Positions 8,522 through 18,318 of a stretch of 64,000 nucleotides of DNA are shown in pieces. Origin of the DNA: Alistipes sp. (GTDB lineage Bacteria > Bacteroidota > Bacteroidia > Bacteroidales > Rikenellaceae); contig JAJQED010000004.1 of assembly GCA_021201825.1 (NCBI GenBank), positions 124,001-188,000 of the forward strand, written 5' to 3'. The stretch's first letter is position 1. Each line of letters begins with the position of its first letter. Below the pieces are notes generated by a model, which saw nothing but the letters and a program-made list of their open reading frames with translations, ran no database searches and had not been told where the DNA came from. A program made the position numbers and the translations under genes.

Positions 8522-9496
8522 TTACTTGGACGGGAAAAACCGCATGTATTGCACCCGTTGATAAAGTTCATTATTGCCGTTATCCTTGCGGCTCAGCAGT
8601 CCACGAAAATCCTCTATATTATTGAAGTTGTGGCGCTCCATCCAGCAGGCCATAAAGTCCTTAATGCCCTGTATGGCTTCAAAACCGTCCCGGGTGATGG
8701 CACTGCACACCTGCACCGCTTTTGCTCCGGCTAACAGGCATTTGACGGCATCCGCCCCGGAATAAACCCCGGTAGAGACCGAAATATCCAAAAGCGGGAC
8801 TTCGGGTGAACACAGACTGACGGTGCGCAGGGAATTGCGCAGTTCCCCCGGGGAGCTGAGCGTATCTGCAGGGCGGGCAAGGGCTATATTCTCAATATCG
8901 AAGTCCGGCTCGAACATCCGGTTGAACATCACCACACCCCGTCCGCCACGGTAATAGATCTCCCGGCAGATATTCAGCACATTGGTAAACCGGTTATTAA
9001 GCTTCACCGAGACCGGTATCGAAACCTGCTGTGCCACTTCGCGCAGTACCATCAGGTAATGCTCTTCGATCTCATGCGACGGCACCCCGGCGTCGGTCGG
9101 CATCACATAGATATTTAGTTCCAGTGCGTCGGCCCCGGCCGCCTCCATGCTGCGGGCATAATCTACCCACGAACCCTGAGACTGGCAGTTGATGCTGGCT
9201 ATCACCGGTATATCGACGGACTGTTTGACTTCCCGGATCATACATAGCTGCTCGTCCAGCCGTTCCCGGCCGAGATAATTGTTAAGGTAATCGGCCGCTT
9301 CCGGATAGTCGTTGAACACCTCCAGAAAGCCGGCTTCACCCCGTATTTGCTCCTCGAACACGGATTTGAGGACCACGGCCCCGGCCCCGGCTTCGGCACA
9401 TTTTTTAACCGTTGCGGCGGTAGAGGTAAACGGGGAACTGGCTACGATAACCGGGTTGGCCAGCTTCAGCCCCATATAACTGACTTGCAGGTTCAT
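8522..9496 (-). CDS. Dihydroorotate dehydrogenase-like protein
   Basis: A 324-residue FMN-type TIM-barrel protein of the dihydroorotate-dehydrogenase-like group (the PRK07565-like set), distinct from PyrD itself. It starts MNLQVSYMGLKLANPVIVAS at 9496. The frame is open further upstream to 9670, but that stretch overlaps the YggS gene and has no family similarity. Visible features are SSPFTSTAATVKKC, SINCQSQGSW, ADALELNIY, VSVKLNNRFTN and the phosphate-binding ISVSTGVYSGADAVKCLLAGA. The usual substrate of this subgroup is not settled. It follows the YggS-type gene by about 30 bp and is likely co-transcribed. Confidence 0.88.
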   Translation of the reverse strand: MNLQVSYMGLKLANPVIVASSPFTSTAATVKKCAEAGAGAVVLKSVFEEQIRGEAGFLEVFNDYPEAADYLNNYLGRERLDEQLCMIREVKQSVDIPVIASINCQSQGSWVDYARSMEAAGADALELNIYVMPTDAGVPSHEIEEHYLMVLREVAQQVSIPVSVKLNNRFTNVLNICREIYYRGGRGVVMFNRMFEPDFDIENIALARPADTLSSPGELRNSLRTVSLCSPEVPLLDISVSTGVYSGADAVKCLLAGAKAVQVCSAITRDGFEAIQGIKDFMACWMERHNFNNIEDFRGLLSRKDNGNNELYQRVQYMRFFPSK

Positions 9497-9525
9497 ATAA
9501 TCACTATTAATTAATTTAATATTAG

Positions 9526-10194
9526 CTATTTCAAGTAATCCCTCTCCCCGAAGATCATACTTCCTATGCGGACCATATTCGAACCGCATTCTATTGCGAT
9601 CCGGTAGTCGGAGGTCATGCCCATCGAAAGCATATCGAATTCCGGGCCGAAATACTCCTCTTTCATCCATCCGTGCAGACGGCTCAGGGCAGTGAATTCG
9701 CTATATATACGGTCCGTATCTTCCGTATTGGAAGCTATTCCCATCAGCCCCCGTATTCGGATGTTCGCCGCCTCGCGGAATTCTCCCGTGTCGAGCCATG
9801 ATACCAGATGGTCTTCGTCCCAACCGTGCTTGGTGTCTTCCTGGGCGATACGGACCTCGAGCAGCACGTCTATTACCCTCCCGCACTTCTCGGCCTGGCT
9901 ATCTATCACCTCGAAAAGCTTACAGCTGTCCACAGAATGGATAAGGTCCACGAAAGGCGCTATATATTTCACCTTGTTGGTTTGCAGGTGGCCGATCATG
10001 TGCCAGCGGATATCCCGGGGCAGTGCTTCGTATTTAGCCCTTAGCTCCTGCGGGCGGCTCTCCCCGAAAATACGCTGTCCGGCATCATATGCCTGCATTA
10101 TCTCTGCCTCTCCATAAGTCTTGGATACGGCAACAAGTTCCACCCCTGCGGGAAGTTGCTCCTTTATGCCTTTAATATTACCAGCTATACCCAT
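9526..10194 (-). CDS. YggS-type pyridoxal phosphate homeostasis protein
   Basis: A single-domain PLP-binding TIM-barrel protein (YggS/PROSC/YBL036C family) that buffers free PLP. The lysine is in VAVSKTYGE near residue 25. The family hallmarks FGESRPQE, WHMIGHLQTNKVK and LSMGMTSDYRIAIECGS (phosphate site) are present, as is IGSMIFGERDY at the end. The ATG at 10194 gives MGIAGNIKGIKEQLP, which matches the usual family start; a second ATG at 10221 would add nine residues. It heads a two-gene minus-strand unit with the dihydroorotate-dehydrogenase-like gene. Confidence 0.92.
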   Translation of the reverse strand: MGIAGNIKGIKEQLPAGVELVAVSKTYGEAEIMQAYDAGQRIFGESRPQELRAKYEALPRDIRWHMIGHLQTNKVKYIAPFVDLIHSVDSCKLFEVIDSQAEKCGRVIDVLLEVRIAQEDTKHGWDEDHLVSWLDTGEFREAANIRIRGLMGIASNTEDTDRIYSEFTALSRLHGWMKEEYFGPEFDMLSMGMTSDYRIAIECGSNMVRIGSMIFGERDYLK

Positions 10195-10231
10195 AGTCGA
10201 AAGAAAATCAAAAATAGCCATATTTTTTATT

Positions 10232-10239
10232 AAATTTGT
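10232..10239 (+). promoter_or_regulatory. -7 promoter element for the C69 dipeptidase
   Basis: TAAATTTG on the plus strand, about 67 bp before the ATG at 10306, in the short divergent gap shared with the YggS-type gene. Confidence 0.45.
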
Positions 10240-10305
10240 TCCCGTACTGAATTATGCCCCCGCACGGCCGGGGGAGATATTATTTAAAATTTTATTCCCA
10301 TAACG

Positions 10306-11970
10306 ATGAAGAGACTGCTTACTACCCTGTTATTGGGCGTCGCGGGCACAGCCGGAGCTTTTGCCTGTACCAATTTCATTATCACCAAAGGCGCTTCTAC
10401 CGACGGTTCTATCATGGTCAGCTATTCGGCCGATTCGCACCAGCTGTACGGCGCGCTCTATAAATACAATCCCCCGAAAAAACATAAACACGGCGAGACC
10501 GTAGCGGTTTACGAATGGGACACGGGCAGATACCTCGGGCGCATAAAACAGGCGGCCGTCACCTATTCGACCGTGGGTAATATGAACGAACACCAGTTGG
10601 TTATCGGTGAAACTACGTTCGGCGGAAGAAGGGAGCTGCGGGACCCAACGGGTATAATGGATTACGGAACGCTTATCTACACGACACTTCAAAGGGCTAA
10701 GACGGCCCGCGAGGCCATTCAAATAATCGCCGATCTTGCGAACGAATACGGGTATGCTTCCAGCGGCGAATCTTTTTCCATCGCTGATGCCAACGAAGTG
10801 TAGATAATGGAGCTTATCGGTAAGGGTTATAAAGAAGCCCCGCAGGGCGGCAACGTTTTCCAGGGTATCGTATGGGTGGCCCGCCGGGTGCCGGACGGAT
10901 ATATTTCCGCCCATGCCAACCAGGCCCGCATTTCGTCGTTCCCGCTGAACGACCCCGAGAACTGCCTTTATTCTTCAGACGTTATAGATTTCGCCCGCAA
11001 AAAAGGGTATTTTTCCGGACCGGACGATCAGTTCAGTTTCTGTGACGCTTACGCTCCGCTGGACTTCAGTGCCCTGCGTGCCTGCGAAGCCCGGGTTTGG
11101 AGCTTCTTCAATATGTTCGCCCCGAATATGGACCAATACCTCGACTACGCGATGGGGCACAATCCCCGAAACCGTATGCCGCTTTGGGTCAAGCCGTCCC
11201 GTAAGATATCCCCCAAAGAGGTTTTCGATGCTATGAGGGATCATTACGAGGGTACCCCGATGGATATGACGGTTGACATAGGTGCCGGCGGTGAAAGGTC
11301 GCCTTACAGGTGGAGGCCGATGAGCTTCGAGGTTGACGGCACCGAGTATGTCAACGAGCGGGCTATCGCAACGCAACAAACCGGCTTCTGGTTCGTAAGC
11401 CAGTCCCGCAGTTGGCTCCCCAACGAAGTAGGCGGCATACTGTGGTTCGGTGTGGATGATGCCGCAACATCGTCGCTTACCCCGATCTACTGCTCTGTTA
11501 CCGAGGTTCCCGAATGTTTCCGTGAGGGTAACGGCCACATGACCGAATACTCCGAAACCGCCGCATTCTGGATATATAACCGGGTTGCCCAGTTCGCTTA
11601 CCTGCGCTATGACCACGTAGGCAAAGAAGTCCGTAAGGCTTTGGACCGTTGGGAGAACGACGTACTGGAAGAAGTACAAAAGATTGACCAGGTAGCCGCC
11701 CGCAAGAGCCCGGCCAACCGGAAGAAATACCTGACGGAATATTCGGTTTACACGGCCCAGAAGATGTTCGACAAATGGGTGGACCTTGATAAATACCTGA
11801 TGGTGAAATATATCGACGGCAATATAAAGAAAGAGGGTCCGGACGGCTTCCTCGATAATGGCCACGGCAAGAATATTCCCGCCTCTCCCGACCAGCCGGG
11901 ATACAGCGAGAAGTGGAAAAGGGCCGTAGCCCGGGACCACGGGGATATCCTGCAAGTGACAGAGTTTTAA
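10306..11970 (+). pseudogene. Secreted C69 (U34) dipeptidase interrupted by an in-frame TAG
   Basis: The locus reads as one C69-family peptidase of about 554 residues broken once. Codons from 10306 encode a signal peptide (MKRLLTTLLLGVAGTAGAFA) followed directly by the N-terminal nucleophile Cys (CTNFIITKGASTDGS). The frame stops at TAG 10801-10803 and, in the same frame, resumes with ATA then ATG at 10807, running 387 residues to 11970. Across the stop the protein reads SIADANEV-stop-IMELIGKG, where this family normally has Trp (NEVWIMELIGKG). A single G-to-A change of TGG explains it. The C-terminal part is intact and keeps family blocks such as SAHANQARIS and WFVSQSRSWLP. It is either a recent nonsense mutation or an assembly error. 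Two separate proteins (165 and 387 aa) are the literal reading. Confidence 0.88.
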
Positions 11971-11985
11971 GAATCCCCAGACAGT

Positions 11986-12026
11986 AAATTACAGAGCCCG
12001 GTCATGCTGACCGGGCTCTGTAATTT
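11986..12026. terminator. Bidirectional terminator
   Basis: AAATTACAGAGCCCGGTCA pairs perfectly over 19 bp with its complement around a TGC loop. It separates the convergent dipeptidase and galK genes. Confidence 0.88.
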
Positions 12027-12042
12027 ATGGCTTCAAATGCGG

Positions 12043-13191
12043 TTAGACCAGCCTCCGGGAGCCATCCCCGATAACTACGTCTATTACACGCGGTTCTACC
12101 CCGTATTTCTCTTTGAATGCCGGTTTTAGGGCCGCGAGATAGGAGTCGTGTGCTTCCTCTTTAATGAAATGAATTACGCATCCCCCGAAACCGCCGCCCA
12201 TCATACGGGCACCGATCACCCCGTCGAACTGGTGCGCGAACCCGGCGATAAAATCCAGCTCCGGGCAGCTTACCTCGTACTCCCGGCTCAGCCCTGTGTG
12301 CGAGCCGTTCATATTTCGGCCGAATGTCTCGATGTCGCCTTTTTTCAGTGCTTCACAACCGTCGCTCACCCGCTTGTTCTCGTCTATGACGAACCTGCAT
12401 CGTTTCAGCGACACGGGGTCCATTTCACTGCCGTATTTATCGAGCATTTCATGGGTTACATCCCGAAGGGTCTTGACCCCGGGTTCATGGCGAGCCACTA
12501 CGGCCACCCCCTCTTCACACTGGCGGCGGCGGACATTATACTCCGACGAAGCGAGGGAATGTTTGACCATCGAATCGACCAGCACTACCCGGTAACCCTT
12601 GGTATTGAACGGTACGGGCTCGAATTCGAGCGACCGGCAGTCGAGCTTTATCAGCGTATCCTCCTTTCCGAACAGCGAGGCGAACTGGTCCATTATCCCG
12701 CACATAACCCCGATGTAGTTATGCTCGGTAAGCTGGCCCGCCCGGGCGAGCTGCCGCCGGTCCAGGCTGCCGCCGAACTCTTCGTTTAGGGCGAACCCGA
12801 ACACGCTCTCAAGCGCGGCCGAGGAAGATAACCCGGCACCGAGGGGCACATCGCCGCCGAAAACCGCATCGAAGCCGCCTACCCGGACTCCCATCCGGGA
12901 AATCTCGTTCGCCACGCCGTATACGAAACACGCCCACATCTGCTCCGGTTTAGGACCGTCCAGTGCGAACGTTACCGAAGCGTCGTAATCCACCGAATAG
13001 AGGTTCACGGTACCGTCCATTCCGTTCGGCTTTATGGCCGCATATATTGCCTTGTCGATGGCGGCAGGCAGCACGAAACCGTCGTTATAATCCGTATGGT
13101 CGCCGATAAGGTTCACCCGGCCCGGAGAAGAATAGAGCGACGGCTCGCCTTGAAATTTCTCCTTGAATAATGCACTGATCTTTTGCTGCAT
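12043..13191 (-). CDS. galK: Galactokinase
   Basis: GHMP kinase that phosphorylates galactose at C1 in the Leloir pathway, in the cytosol. It has 382 residues, the usual length. The galactokinase signature SPGRVNLIGDHTDYNDGFVL is near the N-terminus, the ATP-binding PLGAGLSSSAALE follows, and the third GHMP motif GARMMGGGFGGCVI is near the C-terminus. No other gal gene is nearby. It lies 16 bp downstream of truA on the same strand and shares a terminator with the convergent dipeptidase locus. Identity is very sure. Confidence 0.96.
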   Translation of the reverse strand: MQQKISALFKEKFQGEPSLYSSPGRVNLIGDHTDYNDGFVLPAAIDKAIYAAIKPNGMDGTVNLYSVDYDASVTFALDGPKPEQMWACFVYGVANEISRMGVRVGGFDAVFGGDVPLGAGLSSSAALESVFGFALNEEFGGSLDRRQLARAGQLTEHNYIGVMCGIMDQFASLFGKEDTLIKLDCRSLEFEPVPFNTKGYRVVLVDSMVKHSLASSEYNVRRRQCEEGVAVVARHEPGVKTLRDVTHEMLDKYGSEMDPVSLKRCRFVIDENKRVSDGCEALKKGDIETFGRNMNGSHTGLSREYEVSCPELDFIAGFAHQFDGVIGARMMGGGFGGCVIHFIKEEAHDSYLAALKPAFKEKYGVEPRVIDVVIGDGSRRLV

Positions 13192-13207
13192 TTCTTAAAG
13201 TTTTAGG

Positions 13208-13978
13208 TTATTTATTTCTTCGGAATATATTCTCGGGATAGCGGACGTCGCTCAGGAACAACCCGGCCGCCGGTGCAGTAGGCCCGGCCAGCCGCAGGTC
13301 TTTGGCCGCCAGGGCGGATTCGAAATCCGACACTGTTATTTTGCCGCGACCGACATCCATCATGGTGCCTGTAAGCGACCTTACCATATTGCGCAGGAAG
13401 CGGTCCGAACGGATCGTGAAAACAAGTTCGCCGCCGGGCAACTCTTCCCATCGGGCATAGCTTACGTTACATATATTGGTCTTATTGTCGGAATGGAGTT
13501 TGCAGAAAGTCGTGAAATCGTCGTATTCCGGTAGTTTGGCGGCCGCCCGGTTCATCGCCTCGACATCGGGCCTACCCCTGAAATACCATGCCGTATCCTT
13601 GCGGAACGGGTCTTTATGTGAAATGACGTGATATTTATATTCCCGCAATACGGCATCAAACCGCGCATGGGCCTCTGCGCCGACAGCCGTCATAGTCCGC
13701 ACGGCAATATCGTGCGGCAGGACTGCATTCAGGTGGTATACGAACGCTTCCTTTTCTGCCGGGTTCCCGGCCCGCAACCCCTCCGAATCGAAATGGGCAA
13801 CGTAATAGGAAGCATGTACCCCGGTATCGGTGCGCCCGGCCCCGGTTACAGAGGTATCTTCCCGCAATATCCTGGAAAGGCAATCCTCGAGGGTTTGCTG
13901 CACCGAGGGCGCGTTCGCCTGCTTCTGCCACCCGTGATAGGCGGTGCCTTTGTAAGCTATTTCGAGAAAATACCTCAT
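13208..13978 (-). CDS. truA: tRNA pseudouridine(38-40) synthase
   Basis: Isomerises uridines 38-40 in the anticodon arm of tRNAs. The catalytic Asp is in GAGRTDTGVHAS. Other TruA features are YHGWQKQANAPSVQQTLE and AHARFDAVLREYKYH. The ATG at 13978 gives MRYFLEIAYKG and 256 residues. An ATG at 13990 would add four residues, but the promoter element at 14000-14007 would then leave only a few bases of leader. It is transcribed with galK. Identity is very sure. Confidence 0.95.
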   Translation of the reverse strand: MRYFLEIAYKGTAYHGWQKQANAPSVQQTLEDCLSRILREDTSVTGAGRTDTGVHASYYVAHFDSEGLRAGNPAEKEAFVYHLNAVLPHDIAVRTMTAVGAEAHARFDAVLREYKYHVISHKDPFRKDTAWYFRGRPDVEAMNRAAAKLPEYDDFTTFCKLHSDNKTNICNVSYARWEELPGGELVFTIRSDRFLRNMVRSLTGTMMDVGRGKITVSDFESALAAKDLRLAGPTAPAAGLFLSDVRYPENIFRRNK

Positions 13979-13999
13979 CGGTGCAGTCATAGGTTTTCA

Positions 14000-14007
14000 C
14001 AAAAATA
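14000..14007 (-). promoter_or_regulatory. -7 promoter element for truA
   Basis: TATTTTTG on the minus strand fits TAnnTTTG and would start transcription close to 13993, which favours the downstream truA ATG at 13978. Confidence 0.4.
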
Positions 14008-14067
14008 TTAAATATTTTTAAAAACAGCTTTTGCCCGGGTAATTCTTTAAATTTAGCGGCAAACCGC

Positions 14068-14075
14068 TATCTTTG
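14068..14075 (+). promoter_or_regulatory. -7 promoter element for dapB
   Basis: TATCTTTG is an exact TAnnTTTG match about 35 bp before the dapB ATG, divergent from the truA promoter. Confidence 0.55.
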
Positions 14076-14109
14076 TACGAATTGTTCCGACGGGACGTAA
14101 TCCGATACG

Positions 14110-14832
14110 ATGAAAGCAGTGATTATTGGCTACGGCAAGATGGGTAAGCAGATCGAGGGTATCCTCCGGTCGAGGGGCCATGAGGTCGTTTTGATCGTAG
14201 ACGAGGATAATACGGCCGACCTTAATCCCGGCAACCTGAGTCGGCTCGGTGCGGAAGTAGCAGTGGAATTTACCACCCCAGAAACCGCCTACGGTAATAT
14301 AACGGCCTGCCTGAACGCCGGTATAGGAGTTGTCAGCGGGACTACCGGATGGTTGGACAAAATGCCGGAGGTGCGCAGACTGTGCAATGAAAAAGGCGGT
14401 GCGTTCTTCTACGCCTCCAATTACAGTATCGGGGTCAATATCTTTTTCCGCATCAACGAGGCGCTGGCCCGTATGATGGAACGGTTCGGGGATTACGACG
14501 TCACGGTGGAAGAAATTCACCATACCCAGAAAAAGGACGCCCCGAGCGGAACGGCGATAACCCTCGCCGAGGGCATCGTGGACAACCTGTCCCGCAAACA
14601 AAAGTGGGTAGGGCAGACTACAACTACTGTGGAAGAACTGGAGGTTCTTGCCATTAGGCGCAGTGTAGTGCCGGGAACCCATACGGTAACCTACGAATCG
14701 GAAGCCGACTCTATCGCCATTACCCATACGGCCAAAGGGCGCACGGGTTTTGCTACGGGTGCGGTAATGGCTGCGGAGTTCATTTGCGGCAGGCAGGGAA
14801 TATTCACCATGGAAGATATGCTCGGGTTCTGA
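14110..14832 (+). CDS. dapB: 4-hydroxy-tetrahydrodipicolinate reductase
   Basis: NAD(P)H-dependent reductase of the lysine and diaminopimelate pathway. It has 240 residues, typical of the shorter Bacteroidetes form. The N-terminal nucleotide fold is VIIGYGKMGKQIE (4-16). VSGTTGW and ASNYSIGVNIF mark the active-site region, and EIHHTQKKDAPSGTA contains the catalytic His pair and the Lys. It leads a run with lepB, yigZ and pyrBI, and has its own promoter element. Identity is very sure. Confidence 0.96.
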   Translation: MKAVIIGYGKMGKQIEGILRSRGHEVVLIVDEDNTADLNPGNLSRLGAEVAVEFTTPETAYGNITACLNAGIGVVSGTTGWLDKMPEVRRLCNEKGGAFFYASNYSIGVNIFFRINEALARMMERFGDYDVTVEEIHHTQKKDAPSGTAITLAEGIVDNLSRKQKWVGQTTTTVEELEVLAIRRSVVPGTHTVTYESEADSIAITHTAKGRTGFATGAVMAAEFICGRQGIFTMEDMLGF

Positions 14833-14861
14833 CCCGGCTCCCATAATAAACGGTTGAAAGA

Positions 14862-16226
14862 ATGAAATTCGATTTTTTACGGAACAGGTGGTTTAAATTC
14901 ACTCTGGTTTCCGTTCTCTATATCCTGCTGTTTGTAGTTTGGACCGGCAACCTGTGGTTGCTTTTGGGAGTGCCGGTGATTTACGATATCTACATCTCTA
15001 AATATATGAACCGGTGGTTCTGGGGTAAGCACAAGAAGCTTAAAAGGAACAACCGCACGTATAAAAAAACGATGGAGTGGGTGGAAGCGATCGTTTTCGC
15101 AGTGGTGGTGACCTCCTTTATACGTTACTTTTTCTTCGCCCTCTACGTTATCCCCACGCCATCGATGGAAAAGACGCTGCTTGTCGGAGATTACTTATGG
15201 GTCAGTAAAATAGCTTACGGCCCCTCTGTCCCGAACACGCCGGTGTCTTTCCCGATGGTGCATAATATGATGCCCCTTTCGTCGACTAAAAAGTCCTATA
15301 AGGAATGGATACAATGGAAGTACCACCGTCTGCGGGGGTTCGGCCAGGTCGAACGGGGGGACGTTGTGGTCTTCAACTTCCCGGCCGGGGATACGGTGGT
15401 GTTGGAGCGGGCTTCGGAAACCTATTACGATATCCTGCGGGATTTCCAGGCGGAGTACGGCCCCGCCCGGGGCAGGGAAGTGCTTTATAGTAATTATACC
15501 ATTATTACCCATCCGGTAGACAAGCGGGAGAATTATGTCAAAAGATGCGTCGGGATACCGGGCGATACGCTGGTAATGGAGAAGATGGAGCTGTTCGTGA
15601 ACGGCAGCAAATTCCCGGAGATTCCGGGCCAGCAGCAGATGTACCTTATACAGACCGATGCGCCCCTTAGCACTACCGTCCTGGACAACCTGGGCATCTC
15701 CCAGCGTGACAGGCAGTTTATCCGCGATGCCGGCACGTATTACCTTCCGCTGACCGCCGAGAACCTGCAGCGGGTGCAGTCGTTAAAGAACGTGGTGGAT
15801 ATCAAGTCCATAATGGAAATACATCCCTCACCGGCCGTTTTCCCGCAGGATCCGGAGCATTTCGCCTGGAACAGGGACACGTTCGGGCCGTTATGGATCC
15901 CCAAGCGAGGCGCTACGGTAAAATTGACTACGGACAATATCGCGCTGTACGAACGTATAATAGACCTCTACGAGGGCAACGATTTCGACAGGCGTGACGG
16001 GAAGTTCTATATAAACGGTGAGCCGGCCGACACCTACACCTTTAAAATGGATTATTACTTCATGATGGGCGATAACCGCCACAATTCTCTGGATTCCAGG
16101 TATTGGGGTTTCGTGCCCGAAGACCATATAGTAGGCAAGGCGTCGGTGATCTGGCTTTCCACCGACGAGGACAAACGTTTCCCGGCCAACATCCGGTGGA
16201 ACAGGATGTTCCGAAAGATAAAATAA
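14862..16226 (+). CDS. lepB: Signal peptidase I, large Bacteroidetes form
   Basis: Membrane-bound serine protease that removes signal peptides from exported proteins. It has 454 residues, much longer than the E. coli enzyme and typical of Bacteroidetes. Hydrophobic segments lie at about 12-45 and 73-97. The catalytic Ser is S101 in [14 protein letters not shown] and the general-base Lys is K227 in [12 protein letters not shown]. The C-terminal box [16 protein letters not shown] is intact. A long insert sits between the Lys motif and that box. Its stop overlaps an ATG that opens another frame, but the next gene, yigZ, uses a GTG at 16242. Confidence 0.95.
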   Translation: MKFDFLRNRWFKFTLVSVLYILLFVVWTGNLWLLLGVPVIYDIYISKYMNRWFWGKHKKLKRNNRTYKKTMEWVEAIVFAVVVTSFIRYFFFALYVIPTPSMEKTLLVGDYLWVSKIAYGPSVPNTPVSFPMVHNMMPLSSTKKSYKEWIQWKYHRLRGFGQVERGDVVVFNFPAGDTVVLERASETYYDILRDFQAEYGPARGREVLYSNYTIITHPVDKRENYVKRCVGIPGDTLVMEKMELFVNGSKFPEIPGQQQMYLIQTDAPLSTTVLDNLGISQRDRQFIRDAGTYYLPLTAENLQRVQSLKNVVDIKSIMEIHPSPAVFPQDPEHFAWNRDTFGPLWIPKRGATVKLTTDNIALYERIIDLYEGNDFDRRDGKFYINGEPADTYTFKMDYYFMMGDNRHNSLDSRYWGFVPEDHIVGKASVIWLSTDEDKRFPANIRWNRMFRKIK

Positions 16227-16241
16227 TGCGACCGTTTAACC

Positions 16242-16865
16242 GTGGCAAGTTCGGACAAAATAGCCGACCCGGACGTTTACCGGACGATAAGCAAAGAGGC
16301 TCAGGCCGGCTTCAGGGACAAAGGGAGTAAATTTATAGCATACGCCTACCCGGTCCGCAACGAAGAGGAAATAAAGGCTATCGTCGACAGGCTGAGGAAA
16401 GAATATTACGACGCCACCCATATATGTTACGCCTGGAGGTTGGGGCCCAACGGCGACCCATACCGTGCCAATGACGACGGTGAACCGTCGGGAACGGCCG
16501 GCCGGCCGATATTGGGGCAGTTATTGTCAAGGGAGATAAGCGATGCGTTCGTGGCCGTGGTCCGGTATTTCGGCGGCACCAAATTGGGCGTTCCGGGATT
16601 GATCAACGCCTACCGTGAGTCGGCTGCGCTGGTACTGGACAAATGCCCGTCCGTCGAAAGGGTAGTGGAGACGGATATTACGGCGGAATTTTCATACATG
16701 TCCATGAACGATGTAATGCGGGTGGTAAAGGAGATGCAGCCGACGGTCATATCCCAGCAGTTCGACAACATGTGCCGCATTGTCCTGCGGATACGTAAAA
16801 GCAGCGGGGAGGCCTTGCATAAGCGGCTTTCGAAAATCGAGGGCGTAAGCCTACCGGATAATTAA
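16242..16865 (+). CDS. yigZ: YigZ/IMPACT family protein
   Basis: A 207-residue protein of the YigZ/IMPACT (UPF0029) family, with an N-terminal ribosomal-S5-like fold and a C-terminal domain. The conserved core is visible: DKGSKFIAYAYPV, DATHICYAWRLG, NDDGEPSGTAGRPILGQL and VVRYFGGTKLGVPGLI. The start is a GTG at 16242; no ATG exists in this frame before the conserved region. The function in bacteria is not firmly established; eukaryotic IMPACT regulates Gcn2. It lies 15 bp after lepB and 17 bp before pyrB, so an operon is likely. Confidence 0.9.
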   Translation: MASSDKIADPDVYRTISKEAQAGFRDKGSKFIAYAYPVRNEEEIKAIVDRLRKEYYDATHICYAWRLGPNGDPYRANDDGEPSGTAGRPILGQLLSREISDAFVAVVRYFGGTKLGVPGLINAYRESAALVLDKCPSVERVVETDITAEFSYMSMNDVMRVVKEMQPTVISQQFDNMCRIVLRIRKSSGEALHKRLSKIEGVSLPDN

Positions 16866-16882
16866 AGTAGTAGGAGCTACTC

Positions 16883-17785
16883 ATGAAAAACCTAATTTCG
16901 ATCACGGATTTCACCAAAGACGAAATCCTGAAAATTCTATCCCTTGCGGGGGAATTCGAACATAGGCCCTACCAGCCCATTCTCGAGGGCAAGGTTGTGG
17001 CCTCGCTTTTCTTCGAGCCGTCCACCCGGACGAGGCTTAGTTTCGAGAGCGCCATCAACCGTTTGGGAGCCAGGGTTATCGGCTTCTCCGATACGAGCAG
17101 TACGAGCGTAACCAAAGGGGAGTCGTTCCACGACACGATAATGACCATATCCAACTATTGCGACATGATCGTTATGCGGCATAGCCTGGAGGGGGCGCCG
17201 CGTTACGCGGGCGAGATCTCCCGGGTGCCGGTGGTCAATGCCGGGGACGGGGCAAACCAGCATCCCTCGCAAACCCTGCTCGACCTATATTCCATACTCA
17301 AGACCCAGGGCAGGATAGACGGACTGAATATCACGATGGTGGGGGATATGAAATACGGCCGGACGGTACACTCCCTGCTTCAGGCCCTTTCGCAGTTCGA
17401 CACCCGCTTCACCTTTATCTCGCCGCCTGAACTGGCGCTTCCGGAGGAATACCGTATATACCTCAGGGAAAGGAATATCCCATTCGATGAGAAGACGGTA
17501 ATCGAGGGTTCCGTCTCAGACTCCGACATAATCTATATGACACGGGTCCAGCGCGAGCGGTTCAACGACCCCATCGAATACGAAAGGGTCAAGAATGTCT
17601 ATGTCCTCAAGAACGAGATGCTCGAGGGAACCAGGGATAACCTGCGGATTCTCCACCCGCTTCCCCGCGTGAACGAGATCGACTACGGGGTGGACAACAG
17701 TCCCAAAGCGTACTATTTCCCGCAGACCGAGAACGGGGTATATGTCCGCATGGCGATCATAAGCTACCTTTTCGGGGTCAAATAA
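16883..17785 (+). CDS. pyrB: Aspartate carbamoyltransferase catalytic subunit
   Basis: Condenses carbamoyl phosphate with aspartate in pyrimidine synthesis. It has 300 residues. The carbamoyl-phosphate site is [15 protein letters not shown] (about 44-58), and [20 protein letters not shown] and [12 protein letters not shown] are further signatures. The start follows an AGGAG 6 nt upstream, unusual here because most genes of this organism lack a Shine-Dalgarno. That AGGAG sits in a small AGTAG-GAG-CTACT hairpin. The regulatory subunit gene pyrI follows at once. Identity is very sure. Confidence 0.97.
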   Translation: MKNLISITDFTKDEILKILSLAGEFEHRPYQPILEGKVVASLFFEPSTRTRLSFESAINRLGARVIGFSDTSSTSVTKGESFHDTIMTISNYCDMIVMRHSLEGAPRYAGEISRVPVVNAGDGANQHPSQTLLDLYSILKTQGRIDGLNITMVGDMKYGRTVHSLLQALSQFDTRFTFISPPELALPEEYRIYLRERNIPFDEKTVIEGSVSDSDIIYMTRVQRERFNDPIEYERVKNVYVLKNEMLEGTRDNLRILHPLPRVNEIDYGVDNSPKAYYFPQTENGVYVRMAIISYLFGVK

Positions 17786-17809
17786 CTGTCACTCTAACAA
17801 TTCAGGAAG

Positions 17810-18271
17810 ATGGCACACGATAAGAGAATGGAGGTCAGGGCGATCGAGAACGGCACGGTTATAGACCATATACCGTCCGAGAGCCTGTTCAAGATAATCG
17901 ACATCCTCAGGCTCGACAAGGAGAAGAACCGCATTACGATCGGGAACAACCTCGAAAGCAACCGGATGGGCACTAAGGCAATTATCAAGATCAATGAACG
18001 CTATTGCCTGCCCGACGAGATTAACCGCATTGCGCTCGTGGCGCCGATGGCCCGGGTAAATATTATTAAGGATTACGAGGTTACCGAGAAACTGAAAGTG
18101 GAGGTACCCCGGACAGTGGAGGGGTTCGTCAAGTGCGTGAACCCGCAGTGCATTACAAACCATGAACCGGTTCCAACGGCTTTCCAGGTGCTTAACGGGG
18201 AGGAAATATCGCTCAAATGCCGGTATTGCGAGAAAATCACGTTTCAGGGCCAGCTCGAGATAATAAAATAG
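17810..18271 (+). CDS. pyrI: Aspartate carbamoyltransferase regulatory subunit
   Basis: Binds nucleotide effectors and the catalytic trimers to form allosteric ATCase. It has 153 residues, the normal size. The N-terminal allosteric domain starts RVRAI-like as MEVRAIENGTVIDHIPS. The C-terminal zinc domain has four cysteines in CVNPQCITN and CRYCE. It lies 24 bp after pyrB and the pair clearly works together, so pyrimidine feedback control of this enzyme is expected. Confidence 0.96.
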   Translation: MAHDKRMEVRAIENGTVIDHIPSESLFKIIDILRLDKEKNRITIGNNLESNRMGTKAIIKINERYCLPDEINRIALVAPMARVNIIKDYEVTEKLKVEVPRTVEGFVKCVNPQCITNHEPVPTAFQVLNGEEISLKCRYCEKITFQGQLEIIK

Positions 18272-18318
18272 CCGGCCCGGTAGTTTATATATAGTTTACC
18301 AGGCAGGTGCAAGGGATT

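Noticed and set aside
10798..10810. UAG recoded as pyrrolysine or selenocysteine
   Set aside because: Bacteroidetes are not known to use UAG for pyrrolysine, and the replaced residue is Trp, not Cys or Lys. Other conserved genes here read through without in-frame TAG.
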